A stretch of DNA of 54,897 bases from Pseudomonadota bacterium. GTDB lineage: Bacteria; Pseudomonadota; Gammaproteobacteria; Burkholderiales; Burkholderiaceae_C. Below, piece after piece: positions 1 through 9,443 of the stretch (positions within the stretch are counted from its first letter, which is position 1; every line of letters begins with the position of its first letter). Position numbers and translations under genes: made by a program. The notes beneath the pieces are model-generated. The model did not search any database. It saw nothing but the letters and a program-made list of their open reading frames with translations, and was not told the DNA's origin. The stretch covers positions 1 through 54,897 of the forward strand of contig JAFEER010000265.1 in assembly GCA_018240985.1 (NCBI GenBank), written 5' to 3'.

Positions 1-17
1 CGGTCTGCGCTGGCCCT

Positions 18-96
18 CGAATCGCATCGCTGCGTTGCATCGCTTGCCAATACGCTCGGTATTGGCTGCGCAATGCGCCTTGCGCTGCGATCCGAT
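18..96. repeat. Large imperfect palindrome at left edge
   Basis: The core is a perfect 8-bp stem, GCCAATAC at 46-53 and GTATTGGC at 59-66, around the loop GCTCG. Imperfect complementarity continues outward on both sides to about 18 and 96. No convincing reading frame covers it. The structure resembles a dispersed extragenic palindrome, but only one copy lies in this window, so calling it a repeat family is inference. Confidence 0.5.
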
Positions 97-151
97 GGCG
101 ATGCGCAGCCTTCGACATCTGACCGCTGACGCGACACTAGCCAACCGACAT

Positions 152-176
152 AAAAAAACCCGGTGCAAGCACCGGG
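152..176 (-). terminator. Rho-independent terminator after the H1-like gene
   Basis: On the minus strand an 8-bp stem (CCCGGTGC and GCACCGGG, plus-strand 159-176) with a two-base loop is followed by a run of seven T (plus-strand A run 152-158). It lies 26 bases past the stop of the H1-like gene and is oriented to end its transcript. Confidence 0.9.
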
Positions 177-201
177 CTCTGGCAGTGACTGCCAGAAGGC
201 T

Positions 202-744
202 TCAGGGCTTGCCGCCTGTGGGGAAGGGCCATGCAGCCTGGGGGTTCAGCGTGGTTTGTGCCGCCGGTGCGGCTGCGACGGGGGCCTTGGCTGCGACTTT
301 TTTGGCTGCAGGCGCCTTCTTCGCCGGCGCGGCGGCTTTCTTGGCTGGAGCTGCAGCCTTCTTCGCCGGTGTCGCCTTCTTGGCTGCTACGGCCTTCTTC
401 GCGGGTGCTGCGGCCTTTTTTGCCGGGGCTGCCTTTTTTGCTGGAGCAGCAGCCTTCTTGGCCACTACGGCCTTCTTGGCGGGGGCTACTTTCTTGGAAG
501 CCACGGCTTTCTTGGCCGGTGCTGCCTTCTTGGCTGCTACGGCCTTTTTGGCCGGTGCTGCCTTCTTGGCTGCTACGACCTTTTTGGCCGGTGCTGCCTT
601 CTTGGCCGCTACGGCCTTCTTGGCGGGTGCCGCCTTCTTAGCCGCTACGGCCTTTTTGGCGGGTGCCGCGGCCTTTTTGGCCGGCGCAGCAGCCTTCTTC
701 GCGGGGGCTGCCTTCTTGGCAGCGGGTTTCTTCGCAGTTGCCAT
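202..744 (-). CDS. Histone H1-like Ala/Lys-rich DNA-binding protein
   Basis: A 180-residue, extremely basic protein made almost entirely of Ala, Lys and Pro. Units of the type AAKKAAPAKK are repeated more than a dozen times between about residues 5 and 150, followed by a short non-repetitive tail. Composition and repeats match the bacterial H1-like proteins (AlgP/BpH1 type), which bind DNA non-specifically and compact the nucleoid. The start is placed at the second of two adjacent ATGs because AAGGAG lies six bases upstream; using the first ATG adds one Met. Upstream in-frame codons lack a ribosome site. Repeat number in such genes varies between strains by slippage, so length may not be conserved. 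It has its own terminator and follows nrdB on the same strand. Confidence 0.9.
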   Translation of the reverse strand: MATAKKPAAKKAAPAKKAAAPAKKAAAPAKKAVAAKKAAPAKKAVAAKKAAPAKKVVAAKKAAPAKKAVAAKKAAPAKKAVASKKVAPAKKAVVAKKAAAPAKKAAPAKKAAAPAKKAVAAKKATPAKKAAAPAKKAAAPAKKAPAAKKVAAKAPVAAAPAAQTTLNPQAAWPFPTGGKP

Positions 745-923
745 CATTTTCTCCTTGGGTCGATTTGCAAAGAGCACTCCACGCCTGCATTGGGCGCGGA
801 GCGATCCATGGCAACGACACAATGCGCGTCACCACGAATGCGGGAACGCACCGGCACTGCAGCGCCGCAGGGCGCCGGGTGCGAGGAGCGTGGTTGAAAA
901 ATCATGGCCGGGTGGTGTGGGAG

Positions 924-2108
924 TCAATCCCAGGACAGCGCCCCGCCGGTTTGGTACTCGATGACGCGCGTCTCGAAGAAGTTGCGCTCCTTCTTCAGGT
1001 CGATCATCTCGCTCATCCAGGGGAAGGGGTTCTCAACGTTTTGGAACAGCGCCTCCAGCCCGATCTGGGTGGCGCGGCGGTTGGCGATGTAGCGCAGGTA
1101 GCCCTTGAACATGGAGGCATTCATGCCCAGCACGCCGCGCGGCATGGTGTCCTCGGCGTAGCGGTATTCCAGGTCTACGGCCTGGTGGAACAGGGCGGTG
1201 ATCTCGGCCTTGAACTCGGGTGTCCACAGTTGCGGGTTCTCGAGCTTGAGCTGGTTGATCAGGTCGATGCCGAAGTTGCAGTGCATGGACTCGTCGCGCA
1301 GGATGTATTGGTACTGCTCGGCCGCGCCGGTCATCTTGTTCTGCCGGCCCAGGGCCAGGATCTGCGTGAAGCCGACGTAGAAGAACAGGCCCTCCATCAG
1401 GCAGGCGAACACGATCAGGCTTTTCAGCAGCGTCTGATCGGCCGCGGGCGTGCCGGTCTTGAAGTTCGGATCCATGACCGCCTCGATGAAGGGGATCAGG
1501 AACTCGTCCTTGTCGCGTATCGACCAGACCTCGTTGTAGGCGTTGAAGATCTCGCCCTCGTCCAGGCCCAGCGACTCCACGATGTACTGGTAGGCGTGGG
1601 TGTGGATGGCCTCTTCAAAGGCCTGGCGCAGCAGGAACTGGCGGCACTCGGGCGCCGTGATGTGGCGGTAGGTGCCGAGCACGATGTTGTTGGCGGCCAG
1701 CGAGTCGGCCGTCACGAAGAAACCCAGGTTGCGCTTGACGATGCGGCGCTCGTCCTCGGTCAGGCCGTTCGGGTCTTTCCACAAGGCGATGTCTCGCGTC
1801 ATGTTGATCTCCTGCGGCATCCAGTGGTTGGCGCAGGTGGCCAGGTACTTCTCCCAGGCCCACTTGTATTTGAACGGCACCAGCTGGTTCACATCGGTCT
1901 GGCCGTTGATGATGCGCTTGTCAACGGCAGAGACACGGCGCTGTGTGGGCGCGGGCGTCTTGTGGAGCGCGGTGGTGTGGATGACGGGCTGCAGCGCGGA
2001 GGCTACTGCGTGGGCTGCGAGCGTCGGCTCTGCAGCGCGGCTGCTTGCGTGGCGGCCGTTCAATGTGTGTTGCGATGAGGGCTTGACTTCGTCGTCCCAG
2101 GTAAGCAT
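924..2108 (-). CDS. nrdB: Ribonucleoside-diphosphate reductase, beta subunit (class Ia)
   Basis: A 394-residue protein with the ferritin-like NrdB fold. It houses the diiron centre and tyrosyl radical needed by NrdA to reduce ribonucleotides. Visible iron-ligand segments include EEAIHTHAY and DESMHCNFG, and the C-terminal tail carries the acidic and aromatic residues that dock on NrdA. The start at MLTWDDEV is chosen because it matches the usual beginning of this family; the open frame extends 30 codons further with unrelated sequence. The gene lies 136 bases downstream of nrdA on the same strand and is probably cotranscribed with it under NrdR control. Confidence 0.96.
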   Translation of the reverse strand: MLTWDDEVKPSSQHTLNGRHASSRAAEPTLAAHAVASALQPVIHTTALHKTPAPTQRRVSAVDKRIINGQTDVNQLVPFKYKWAWEKYLATCANHWMPQEINMTRDIALWKDPNGLTEDERRIVKRNLGFFVTADSLAANNIVLGTYRHITAPECRQFLLRQAFEEAIHTHAYQYIVESLGLDEGEIFNAYNEVWSIRDKDEFLIPFIEAVMDPNFKTGTPAADQTLLKSLIVFACLMEGLFFYVGFTQILALGRQNKMTGAAEQYQYILRDESMHCNFGIDLINQLKLENPQLWTPEFKAEITALFHQAVDLEYRYAEDTMPRGVLGMNASMFKGYLRYIANRRATQIGLEALFQNVENPFPWMSEMIDLKKERNFFETRVIEYQTGGALSWD

Positions 2109-2244
2109 AGATTGTCCCGTGCATGAATTATGAGAGCAGTGCTGCAAAATGAAAAGCACTGAAGCGTTGCTGCGCCGTGTTTTGTTGCTGCACAACACCT
2201 AGCAGGCCGGTCTGAGGGCCAACCTGCCTGCGCTTTGGTGGTTT

Positions 2245-5121
2245 TTACTGGCAGGCTTCGCAGCCCGGATCATCGATGGCGCAGAACTTCACATCGCTCG
2301 CGGGCACGGCAGCATCCGCGTCGAGGGCCATATGTTGGTCTTCGTTGCCCGAGGACACGGCATTGAGCTGGCGCGTGTGCACGGTGCTCATCTCCGCATG
2401 CGTGGCGCTTTGCGTGCGCAGGTAGTAGGTGGTCTTGAGGCCGCGCAGCCAGGCGAGCTTGTAGGTCTCGTCCAGCTTCTTGCCCGATGCGCCGGCCATG
2501 TAGATGTTCAGGCTCTGCGCCTGGTCTATCCACTTCTGGCGCCGCGCCGCGGCCTCCACCAGCCATGCCGGTGCGACCTCGAAGGCCGTGGAGTACAAGG
2601 CCTTCACGTCCTGCGGCACGCGGTCGATCGCATGCAGCGAGCCCTTGAAATGCTTGAGATCCATGAGCATCACGTCGTCCCACAGGCCCAGTGCCTTCAA
2701 GTCGCGCACCAGGTACTGATTGATGACGGTGAACTCGCCCGACAGATTGGACTTGACCGAGAGATTGCCGAACGAGGGCTCGATGGACGCATCCACGCCC
2801 ACGATGTTGGAGATGGTCGCCGTGGGCGCGATGGCAACGCAGTTGGAGTTGCGCATGCCATCCTGCGCGATCTTCTGGCGCAGGGCGTCCCAGTCCAGTC
2901 GCGTGCTGGTATCGACCTCGACATGGCCGCTGCGTTCCTGCGCCAGCAGCCCGAGCGAATCCAGCGGCAGCACGCCCTGATCCCAGAGCGAGCCCTTGAA
3001 GGTGGAGTAGCTGCCGCGCTCCTTCGACAGCTCGGTCGAGGCCCAATAGGCGTAGTAGCAGATCGCCTCCATGGAGGCGTCGGCAAACTCCACGGCCGCG
3101 TCCGATGCATAGGGCAGGCGCAGCTGGTACAGCGCGTCCTGGAAGCCCATCAGCCCCAGTCCCACGGGGCGGTGGCGCAGGTTGGCGTCGCGCGCCTTGT
3201 CCACGGCGTAGTAGTTGATGTCGATGACGTTGTCCAGCATGCGCATGGCCGTGGTCACGGTCTGGCGCAGCTTGGCGTGGTCGATCTGGCCGTCTTTGAT
3301 GTGCTGCGCCAGGTTCACCGAACCCAGGTTGCACACCGCCGTCTCGCTGTCGCTGGTGTTCAGCGTGATCTCGGTGCACAGGTTGCTCGAATGCACCACG
3401 CCCACATGCTGCTGGGGTGAGCGGATGTTGCAGGGATCCTTGAAGGTGATCCAGGGGTGGCCCGTTTCAAACAGCATCGACAGCATCTTGCGCCACAGGT
3501 CTACGGCGGGCACGCGCTTGAAGAGCTTGAGCTCTCCGCTGTCGGCCTTGGCTTCGTAGGCGGTGTAAGCGCGCTCGAAGGCCTGGCCGTACAGGTCGTG
3601 CAGCTCGGGCACGTCCGACGGCGAGAACAGCGTCCATTGGCCCTTGTCCAGCACGCGCTTCATGAACAGGTCGGGCACCCAGTTGGCCGTGTTCATGTCG
3701 TGCGTGCGGCGCCGGTCGTCGCCGGTGTTCTTGCGCAGCTCCAAAAACTCCTCGATGTCCAGGTGCCAGCTTTCCAGATAGGTGCAGACGGCGCCCTTGC
3801 GCTTGCCGCCCTGGTTCACGGCCACGGCCGTGTCGTTGACCACCTTCAGGAACGGCACCACGCCCTGCGACTCGCCGTTCGTGCCCTTGATGCGCGCGCC
3901 CAGGGCCCGCACGCGCGTCCAGTCATTACCCAGGCCGCCGGCAAATTTGGACAGCAGGGCGTTTTCCTTGATCGACTCGTAGATGCCGCCCAGCTCGTCG
4001 GGCACCGTGGTCAGGTAGCAGGACGACAGCTGCGAGCGCAGCGTGCCGCTATTGAAGAGCGTGGGCGTGCTGCTCATGAAGTCGAAGGAGGACAGCAGCT
4101 CGTAGAACTCGATCGCGCGCGCGTTGCGGTCAACTTCCCCCAGCGCCAGGCCCATGGCCACGCGCATGAAGAAGGCCTGGGGCAGCTCGATGCGCGCCTT
4201 GCTGACATGCAGGAAGTAGCGGTCATACAGCGTCTGCAGGCCCAGATAGTCGAACTGCTGGTCGCGCCCGGCCTTGAGGGCTGCGGCCAGGCGCGGCAGG
4301 TCGAAGGCCAGCAGCTCGGGGTTCAGCAGCTCGTGATACACGCCCTTCTGGATGAAGTCGGGAAAGTAGTCGGCGTAGGCCGCCTGCATCTCGGCGGGTT
4401 GCACGCTGCGCCCCAGCACCTCGCGCACGATGGTGTGCAGCAGCAGGCGCGCCGTGGCGTAGCTGTAGCCGGGATCCTTCTCGATAAGGGTGCGCGCGGC
4501 CAGGATGGAGGCCTTGTAGACCTCGTCCATGGGTACGCCGTCGTACAGGTTGCGCATCGTCTCGGCGGCGATGGGGGCGGCCTGGACGTCCTGGCCCAGG
4601 TTGGCGCAGGCCGATTCGATCAGGGCCTGCAGGCGCAGCACGTCGAGTTCCACGCGCTGGCCCCTGTCCTGCACGTACAGCGCCGGCATCTGCGGGTGCA
4701 GCTGCTCCTGCTTGTGCGCGCGCTCCTGGGCGCGGCGCTCGCGGTACAGCACATAGGCGCGCGCCACCTCGTGGTGGCTGCCGCGCATCAGGCCCAGCTC
4801 CACCTGGTCCTGCACGTCCTCGATGTGGAAGGTGCCGCCGGCGGGGCGCGAGCGCATCAGGGCGCGCACCACGGCCTGGGTGAGCTCATCGACCAGCTCG
4901 CGCACGCTGGCCGAGGCTGCGCCCTGCGTGCCATGCACGGCCAGGAAGGCCTTCATCATGGCCACGGCGATCTTCTGCGGCTCGAAGGGCACGACGGCGC
5001 CGTTGCGGCGGATGATCTGGTAGTGACTGAAGGCGCTGGCCGTGCCGGCTGGCGTTGGAGTGCCTGCAGCAGGGGTTTGGGGGGGCAATGTGGTGTCGGC
5101 GTGAACGGATGCAGCTTGCAT
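2245..5121 (-). CDS. nrdA: Ribonucleoside-diphosphate reductase, alpha subunit (class Ia)
   Basis: A 958-residue catalytic subunit making dNDPs from NDPs. An N-terminal ATP-cone (around YQIIRRNGAVVPFEPQKI, residues 34-120) gives allosteric activity control, and the large ten-stranded barrel follows. Active-site segments SSNLCTEI and CNLGSVNL, the radical-transfer segment TTYYLRTQ and the redox-active C-terminal CEACQ are all present. The start is the ATG at 5121, with GAGGAG just upstream. The frame stays open to a TTG at 5169, which has no ribosome site. Two NrdR boxes lie about 100-145 bases upstream. nrdB follows on the same strand. Confidence 0.96.
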   Translation of the reverse strand: MQAASVHADTTLPPQTPAAGTPTPAGTASAFSHYQIIRRNGAVVPFEPQKIAVAMMKAFLAVHGTQGAASASVRELVDELTQAVVRALMRSRPAGGTFHIEDVQDQVELGLMRGSHHEVARAYVLYRERRAQERAHKQEQLHPQMPALYVQDRGQRVELDVLRLQALIESACANLGQDVQAAPIAAETMRNLYDGVPMDEVYKASILAARTLIEKDPGYSYATARLLLHTIVREVLGRSVQPAEMQAAYADYFPDFIQKGVYHELLNPELLAFDLPRLAAALKAGRDQQFDYLGLQTLYDRYFLHVSKARIELPQAFFMRVAMGLALGEVDRNARAIEFYELLSSFDFMSSTPTLFNSGTLRSQLSSCYLTTVPDELGGIYESIKENALLSKFAGGLGNDWTRVRALGARIKGTNGESQGVVPFLKVVNDTAVAVNQGGKRKGAVCTYLESWHLDIEEFLELRKNTGDDRRRTHDMNTANWVPDLFMKRVLDKGQWTLFSPSDVPELHDLYGQAFERAYTAYEAKADSGELKLFKRVPAVDLWRKMLSMLFETGHPWITFKDPCNIRSPQQHVGVVHSSNLCTEITLNTSDSETAVCNLGSVNLAQHIKDGQIDHAKLRQTVTTAMRMLDNVIDINYYAVDKARDANLRHRPVGLGLMGFQDALYQLRLPYASDAAVEFADASMEAICYYAYWASTELSKERGSYSTFKGSLWDQGVLPLDSLGLLAQERSGHVEVDTSTRLDWDALRQKIAQDGMRNSNCVAIAPTATISNIVGVDASIEPSFGNLSVKSNLSGEFTVINQYLVRDLKALGLWDDVMLMDLKHFKGSLHAIDRVPQDVKALYSTAFEVAPAWLVEAAARRQKWIDQAQSLNIYMAGASGKKLDETYKLAWLRGLKTTYYLRTQSATHAEMSTVHTRQLNAVSSGNEDQHMALDADAAVPASDVKFCAIDDPGCEACQ

Positions 5122-5218
5122 GGGCTCCTCTGTTGGATGGTCGATGAAAGATGGGGTGCGCTGGGCCAAGAACGAGCGGCGGGCGTGGGTCGCGGGCGCC
5201 GTCGCTGCGACTTGACGA

Positions 5219-5234
5219 ACACTATATCTGTGGT
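5219..5234. promoter_or_regulatory. NrdR box 1 upstream of nrdA
   Basis: ACACTATATCTGTGGT fits the NrdR-box pattern (ACACwATATATwGTGT) with a few mismatches. It starts exactly 32 bp before the second box, the three-helical-turn spacing known for NrdR operators. On the minus strand it contains TATAGT, a plausible -10 element, so NrdR binding here would cover the nrdAB promoter. Confidence 0.85.
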
Positions 5235-5250
5235 GTTTTGATGGTTAAAA

Positions 5251-5266
5251 ACACTACAGGTAGTGT
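5251..5266. promoter_or_regulatory. NrdR box 2 upstream of nrdA
   Basis: ACACTACAGGTAGTGT is a perfect palindrome apart from its central two bases and fits the NrdR-box pattern. Paired with box 1 at 32-bp spacing, it predicts repression of nrdAB by the ATP/dATP-sensing regulator NrdR; nrdR itself is not in this window. Confidence 0.88.
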
Positions 5267-5408
5267 ATATCCGGATGGATGCGCTTTTGCCGAGGTGGTG
5301 CCGAAGGGGCGCCAGCCGCGCCAGGGCTTGAGGCGCGGTGCTTTCGGTGGGGTGGCGCAATACTGACGCGCCTTGGCAGCGCTTTTGACCCGCGAGGGGC
5401 CGTCACGC

Positions 5409-6002
5409 CTACGGTCTGGCTGCCGGAGGAAACAGGATGCCCGATCCGGCAAAGGCTGATCGCAGCTGTCGCCAATCGAAGCCCGCGCCCGGATCGTGCT
5501 TGCGCTGCGGCGCAATGTGCTCATGTCCGGCGATGAAGGCGATGGGGTAGCGGCGCGACAGGGCGGCGCACAGGCGGATCAGGCTGCGGTACTGCGCCTC
5601 TTCAAATGCCTGGCCCTCCAGGCCTTCGAGCTCTACGCCGATGGAGTCGTCGTTGCAGCCGCCGCGCCCACGGTAGTGCGAACGCCCGGCATGCCAGGCG
5701 CGCTGCCCGGTATCGACAAACTGCCACAGCTGGCCGTCGCGGGTGATGAAGAAATGGCTCGACACCTCCAGGCCGCGGATCTGCTGGAAGTAGGGATGGG
5801 CATCCCAGTCGAGCCGGTTGGTGAAAAGCTCTTGCACGGCCGTGCCCCCATACTCCCCTGGCGGCAGGCTGATGGAGTGCACGACAACCAGGTCGATCGT
5901 GGCGCCGGGCGGCCGGCAACCGTGGTTGGGAGATGGCATGTGGCGCGCCGGCCGGTACCAGCCGCCTTGCCATTCCCGTGCCGGGCTACGGTGCGTCGTC
6001 AT
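5409..6002 (-). CDS. ampD: 1,6-anhydro-N-acetylmuramyl-L-alanine amidase
   Basis: A 197-residue cytoplasmic zinc amidase of peptidoglycan recycling. It cleaves the lactyl-amide bond of anhydro-muropeptides and so limits inducers of AmpR-type regulators. The family signatures are in order: MPSPNHGCRPPG near the N-terminus, VVVHSISLPPGEYGG with the first zinc His, RAWHAG, SIGVELEG, and GHEHIAPQRKHDPG with the remaining zinc ligands and catalytic Lys. The start at MTTHRSP gives a normal length and overlaps the end of pilR by 17 bases, suggesting cotranscription with pilSR. The longer open frame upstream only shadows pilR. Confidence 0.95.
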   Translation of the reverse strand: MTTHRSPAREWQGGWYRPARHMPSPNHGCRPPGATIDLVVVHSISLPPGEYGGTAVQELFTNRLDWDAHPYFQQIRGLEVSSHFFITRDGQLWQFVDTGQRAWHAGRSHYRGRGGCNDDSIGVELEGLEGQAFEEAQYRSLIRLCAALSRRYPIAFIAGHEHIAPQRKHDPGAGFDWRQLRSAFAGSGILFPPAARP

Positions 6003-7482
6003 CGGCGGCGCCGTCTTGCGGCATGGCGATGTGCAGGCGTTGGATGCGGTAGCCAATCTGGCGCGGGCTGAGCCCCAGGCGCGCCGCCGCGGCCTTGCGG
6101 TCAAAACCACAGTCGCGCAGGGCGCGCGAGAGGATTTCGTGTTCCTGTTGATCCAGCCAGGCCTGCAGTTTGGCTGGTTTGGCGGCTGCGGCAGGGGCGC
6201 CAGGGGTCGGCACGCTGGCAGGCCTGGGCCTGTCGGCACCGTCGGCAGGTGCGGCCGCGGCGGGTGCTGCTGCCGGCGCGGCGGCGCCATTGACTGCCGT
6301 GGGCGCGGAGCATTCGACCTGCAGCTCATGTCCGTCGCTCAGGGCCACGGCGCGGTGCAGCAGGTTTTCCAGTTCGCGCACGTTGCCTGTGAGCGGGTGC
6401 TGGGCAATGCGTTGCAGCGCCGTCTCGCTCAGGCGTGGCACGCTCGCGCCAGACTCCTGCGCGATGCGCTCCAGCAAGGCCTCGCACAGCGCGGGCAAGT
6501 CCTCGCGCCGCTCGCGCAGCGGCGGGATCACCAGCTCGATGACGTTCAGGCGGTAGTACAGATCCTGGCGGAAGCGCCCGGCCTGCACGTCGGCCGCCAG
6601 GTCGCGGTGCGTGGCGCTGACGATGCGCACGTCCACCGTCTCCTCCTGCGTGGAGCCCAGCGGGCGCACGCTGCGCTCCTGGATGGCGCGCAGCAGCTTG
6701 GATTGCATGGCCAGCGGCAGGTCGCCGATCTCGTCCAGGAACAGCGTGCCGCCGCGCGCGGCCTGGAAGTAGCCCTCGCGGTCGCTGGAGGCGCCGGTGT
6801 AGGAGCCCTTGCGCGCGCCAAAGAACTCGGCCTCGAGCAGGTTCTCGGGAATGGCGCCGCAGTTCACCGCCACCAGCGGGCCGCCCGTGCGCTGGCTGCT
6901 GGCGTGCAGGGCGCGCGCCACCAGTTCCTTGCCGGTGCCCGATTCGCCGTGGATCAGCACCGGTGCCATGCTGCGCGCCACCTTGGCGATGCGCTGCTTG
7001 ACGTTGCGCATGGCCTCGGACTCGCCGATCAGGCGCGCCAGCACCGGGTTGTCGGCGGCCGTTGCGGGGGCGCTGGCACGGCCCGGTTTGGCTGAGGCCA
7101 ACATTCCGCCCGAACCCTGTACGGCCGAGGCCACCACCGAGCGGAACTGCTTCAAGTCCACGGGCTTGGTCAGATAGTCAAACGCGCCGGAACGCAGCGC
7201 CTCCACCGCGTTTTCGGCCGAGCCGTAGGCGGTCATGACGACGCAGCGCTCGGGCCGCTGCTGTTCGCGCAGGTCGTGCAGCAGCTCCATGCCCAGGCCA
7301 TCGGGCAGGCGCATATCGGTGATCACGGCGTCGAACGCCTGGCCCTGCAGCTGCGCGCGCGCCTCGCCCACGCTGCCCGCGGTCTCCACGCGATAGCCTT
7401 CGCGCAGCAGCGTCAGCTCGTAGAGCATGCGCAGGTCGGGTTCGTCATCGACGACGAGGATGCAGGCGGCGGTGGCGTTCAT
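5986..7482 (-). CDS. pilR: Sigma-54-dependent response regulator, PilR type
   Basis: A 498-residue NtrC-family regulator. The receiver domain has the phosphoacceptor D56 (in [10 protein letters not shown]) and the acidic pocket VDDEPD. The AAA+ domain has Walker A GESGTGKE at 179-186 and GSYTGA at 226-231, the loop contacting sigma-54; Tyr replaces the usual Phe, an accepted variant. The C-terminal Fis-type helix-turn-helix ends in [15 protein letters not shown]. An Ala-rich linker separates the last two domains. It starts 18 bases after pilS, its likely kinase. In this family the pair activates pilin (pilA) transcription. The pil assignment rests on domains and neighbour order, since no pil structural genes are in the window. 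Confidence 0.9.
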   Translation of the reverse strand: MNATAACILVVDDEPDLRMLYELTLLREGYRVETAGSVGEARAQLQGQAFDAVITDMRLPDGLGMELLHDLREQQRPERCVVMTAYGSAENAVEALRSGAFDYLTKPVDLKQFRSVVASAVQGSGGMLASAKPGRASAPATAADNPVLARLIGESEAMRNVKQRIAKVARSMAPVLIHGESGTGKELVARALHASSQRTGGPLVAVNCGAIPENLLEAEFFGARKGSYTGASSDREGYFQAARGGTLFLDEIGDLPLAMQSKLLRAIQERSVRPLGSTQEETVDVRIVSATHRDLAADVQAGRFRQDLYYRLNVIELVIPPLRERREDLPALCEALLERIAQESGASVPRLSETALQRIAQHPLTGNVRELENLLHRAVALSDGHELQVECSAPTAVNGAAAPAAAPAAAAPADGADRPRPASVPTPGAPAAAAKPAKLQAWLDQQEHEILSRALRDCGFDRKAAAARLGLSPRQIGYRIQRLHIAMPQDGAADDDAP

Positions 7483-7500
7483 GGGGGATTTTTCTCGGCC

Positions 7501-9201
7501 TCAGACCACGATGGTGTCAAACAAGGAGTCGGTTTCAAAGGGGCGGGTGGTGCTGCGCAGGCTCACGGTGAAGGCGTTGCCCGCCACCGCGCCACGATCG
7601 AGCATGCGCGTGCTGCGCTGATGGGCGATGGCGGCGCCGTGGCGCTGGCACAGCTGGCGGCAAATGTACAGACCCAGGCCGCTGGAGCGGCTCTCGGACG
7701 AGAAAAAGGGCTCGAACAGGTGGCGCTCGACCGATTTTTCCAGCGGCGCGCCGTCGCTCCAGACCTGCAGGCTGACATGCCCGGTGGTCGTGGCCTGTGT
7801 GTTCACCAGCAGTGAATCGGCCTCTTGCCCCTTGTAGCGCAGCGCGTTGTCCAGCAGGTTGACGAGCACGCGGCGCAGGTGCTCGGCGTCGAACTCGACC
7901 TGGATGCCCTCGGCATTGAGCAGCAGCCGGCCCTGGCGGCGCGCCGGGTCGTGCGCCTGCCAGTCCTGCCAGACCTGCGTCACGGTGGCGTCAAGCGCCA
8001 GCATGGAAGAGGGCGTATGGCCGATCTGGTGCTGCACCCGGGCGATGTCGAGCACGTCCTCGGTGATGCGCACCAGGCGGTCGGCGTTCTGGCCGATCAT
8101 GTGGCTCAGGCGCTTGTGGCCGGCGTCGCTCAGGTCTTCGGCCAGCAGCTCGTTGGCCTGGACGATGGCGGCCAGCGGGTTGCGTATCTCGTGCGCCACC
8201 GCCGCTGACATGCGCCCCATGGAGGCGAGCTTCTCGGTGCGCAGGCGTGCCTCCATCTCGCGCAGGTCGTGCAGGAACATCACGCACAGCGGCTCTTCAT
8301 CAATCGTGCCCGCCGCGCCTGGCGTGTGTGTCAGCCAGGTGCGGATGCGCAGCCCCATGGGGCTGTGATCCTCGTGCAGGATGTTGACGTCGGCATGCTG
8401 GGGCTGGGCGAGTTCGAACGAGGCGCGTGCCAGTTCCATCAGCGGCTTCCAGGCCTGGGAATGGGCCAGCATGAAGGGCGTAGCAGTCCTGGCATCGGGG
8501 CCCAGCAGCAGCAGGGCGGCAGGGTTGGCCAGCCGCACCTGGCCCTGGCGGTCGAGCACCAGCACGCCATCGCCCACATGCTGCATCACCAGCGCGCTCA
8601 CGGCCTTTTGCGCGCGCGCATCCATCTGGCTGCGCCGCGCCACCTGCTGCTCGCTGGTGAGCCGGGCGGCCAGCTGGTGCACCAGATAGGCCACCAGAAA
8701 ATAGCCCGTACCGGTCAGTGCCGCCTGCAGGTAGCGCTGTGCGGCATCGCCGCCGCCTTGCTCGCCCAGCCACCAGGCCCAGGCCAGCAGCAGCAGCGTG
8801 ACGCAGGCGGTGGTGCCCAGGGCCAGCGTCAGCGTGCCCAGCATGCCGGCCATCAGCACAGGCAGGCCGAACAAGGCCGTGAAATTCATGCTGCCCGACT
8901 GGTGCAGCAGCTGCAGCAGGGCGATGAGGGTGATGTCCAGCCCGATCGAGGGCAGCCATTGAATGCCCGGCCGTGGGTCGGGCGGCAGGCGCGCGCCGAC
9001 GATCCGCAGCAAGGTGGTGGCCAGCAGATAGCCCAGGCAGATGCCTAGCACGGCCAGTTCGCTGCTCTGGCTCAGCGCCATGGCCAGCAGCTGCAGCAGC
9101 ACCAGGGCCTGCGCCACCATGATGCGCGCCGTCAGGAACGCCTTCCACAGACGCTGGAAGGAGGGCGGGCTGGCCAGCAGTGTGGGCTTGGTGCGTGCCA
9201 T
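7501..9201 (-). CDS. pilS: Membrane sensor histidine kinase, PilS type
   Basis: A 566-residue kinase. About six hydrophobic segments fill residues 20-190, followed by a PAS-like region (around DGVLVLDRQGQVRLANPAA). The dimerisation/phosphoacceptor domain has H337 in VAHEIRNPLAAI. The HATPase domain has N- and G-boxes (NLLDNALRYKG and SSGLGLYICRQL). The start is the ATG at 9201; the preceding in-frame codon is only TTG. Topology and the adjacent sigma-54 regulator match PilS, which senses membrane pilin levels in type IV pilus regulation. The gene lies 14 bases after the PP0621-like gene and probably shares its operon. Confidence 0.9.
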   Translation of the reverse strand: MARTKPTLLASPPSFQRLWKAFLTARIMVAQALVLLQLLAMALSQSSELAVLGICLGYLLATTLLRIVGARLPPDPRPGIQWLPSIGLDITLIALLQLLHQSGSMNFTALFGLPVLMAGMLGTLTLALGTTACVTLLLLAWAWWLGEQGGGDAAQRYLQAALTGTGYFLVAYLVHQLAARLTSEQQVARRSQMDARAQKAVSALVMQHVGDGVLVLDRQGQVRLANPAALLLLGPDARTATPFMLAHSQAWKPLMELARASFELAQPQHADVNILHEDHSPMGLRIRTWLTHTPGAAGTIDEEPLCVMFLHDLREMEARLRTEKLASMGRMSAAVAHEIRNPLAAIVQANELLAEDLSDAGHKRLSHMIGQNADRLVRITEDVLDIARVQHQIGHTPSSMLALDATVTQVWQDWQAHDPARRQGRLLLNAEGIQVEFDAEHLRRVLVNLLDNALRYKGQEADSLLVNTQATTTGHVSLQVWSDGAPLEKSVERHLFEPFFSSESRSSGLGLYICRQLCQRHGAAIAHQRSTRMLDRGAVAGNAFTVSLRSTTRPFETDSLFDTIVV

Positions 9202-9215
9202 CAACGTTCAGCTGC

Positions 9216-9443
9216 TCAGCTCGGGCCCAGATCCCGGTGTGCCGCGCAGCAGTAGCTGCGGCCGCCTTGTTGCAGGGCATCGTCCTTGGGCAGATGCAGG
9301 CCGCAATGCGCGCAGCGCACCATGTCCTGCGGCGCCGCACCGCCGGCGCGCGGGCCTGCGCGCCGGCCGGGCGGCACCTGGCGCTGGCCACGCCATAGCG
9401 CATAGACGACGGCAATCACCGCCAGCACGATGAGGTATTTCAT
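9216..9443 (-). CDS. PP0621-family small membrane-anchored zinc-ribbon protein
   Basis: A 75-residue protein with one N-terminal hydrophobic helix (residues 2-16, MKYLIVLAVIAVVYALW), a basic Gly/Pro/Arg linker and a C-terminal Cys/His motif CAHCGLHLPKDDA followed by YCCAAH, a plausible zinc site. It matches the small uncharacterised PP0621-type family found next to pilS in related bacteria. Its ATG overlaps the stop of the upstream ccsA-like gene in an ATGA, pointing to translational coupling. No biochemical role is known to me. Confidence 0.85.
   Translation of the reverse strand: MKYLIVLAVIAVVYALWRGQRQVPPGRRAGPRAGGAAPQDMVRCAHCGLHLPKDDALQQGGRSYCCAAHRDLGPS

Noticed and set aside
202-744. The periodic sequence in the H1-like gene looks like a tandem-repeat or CRISPR-like region.
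   Set aside because: It is one continuous reading frame of Ala/Lys repeats with a ribosome site, terminator and known protein type.
3457-5241. A 594-codon open frame on the plus strand opposite nrdA.
   Set aside because: High GC leaves long antisense frames. The product is His/Gln/Val-rich with no domain, and nrdA on the other strand is unambiguous.
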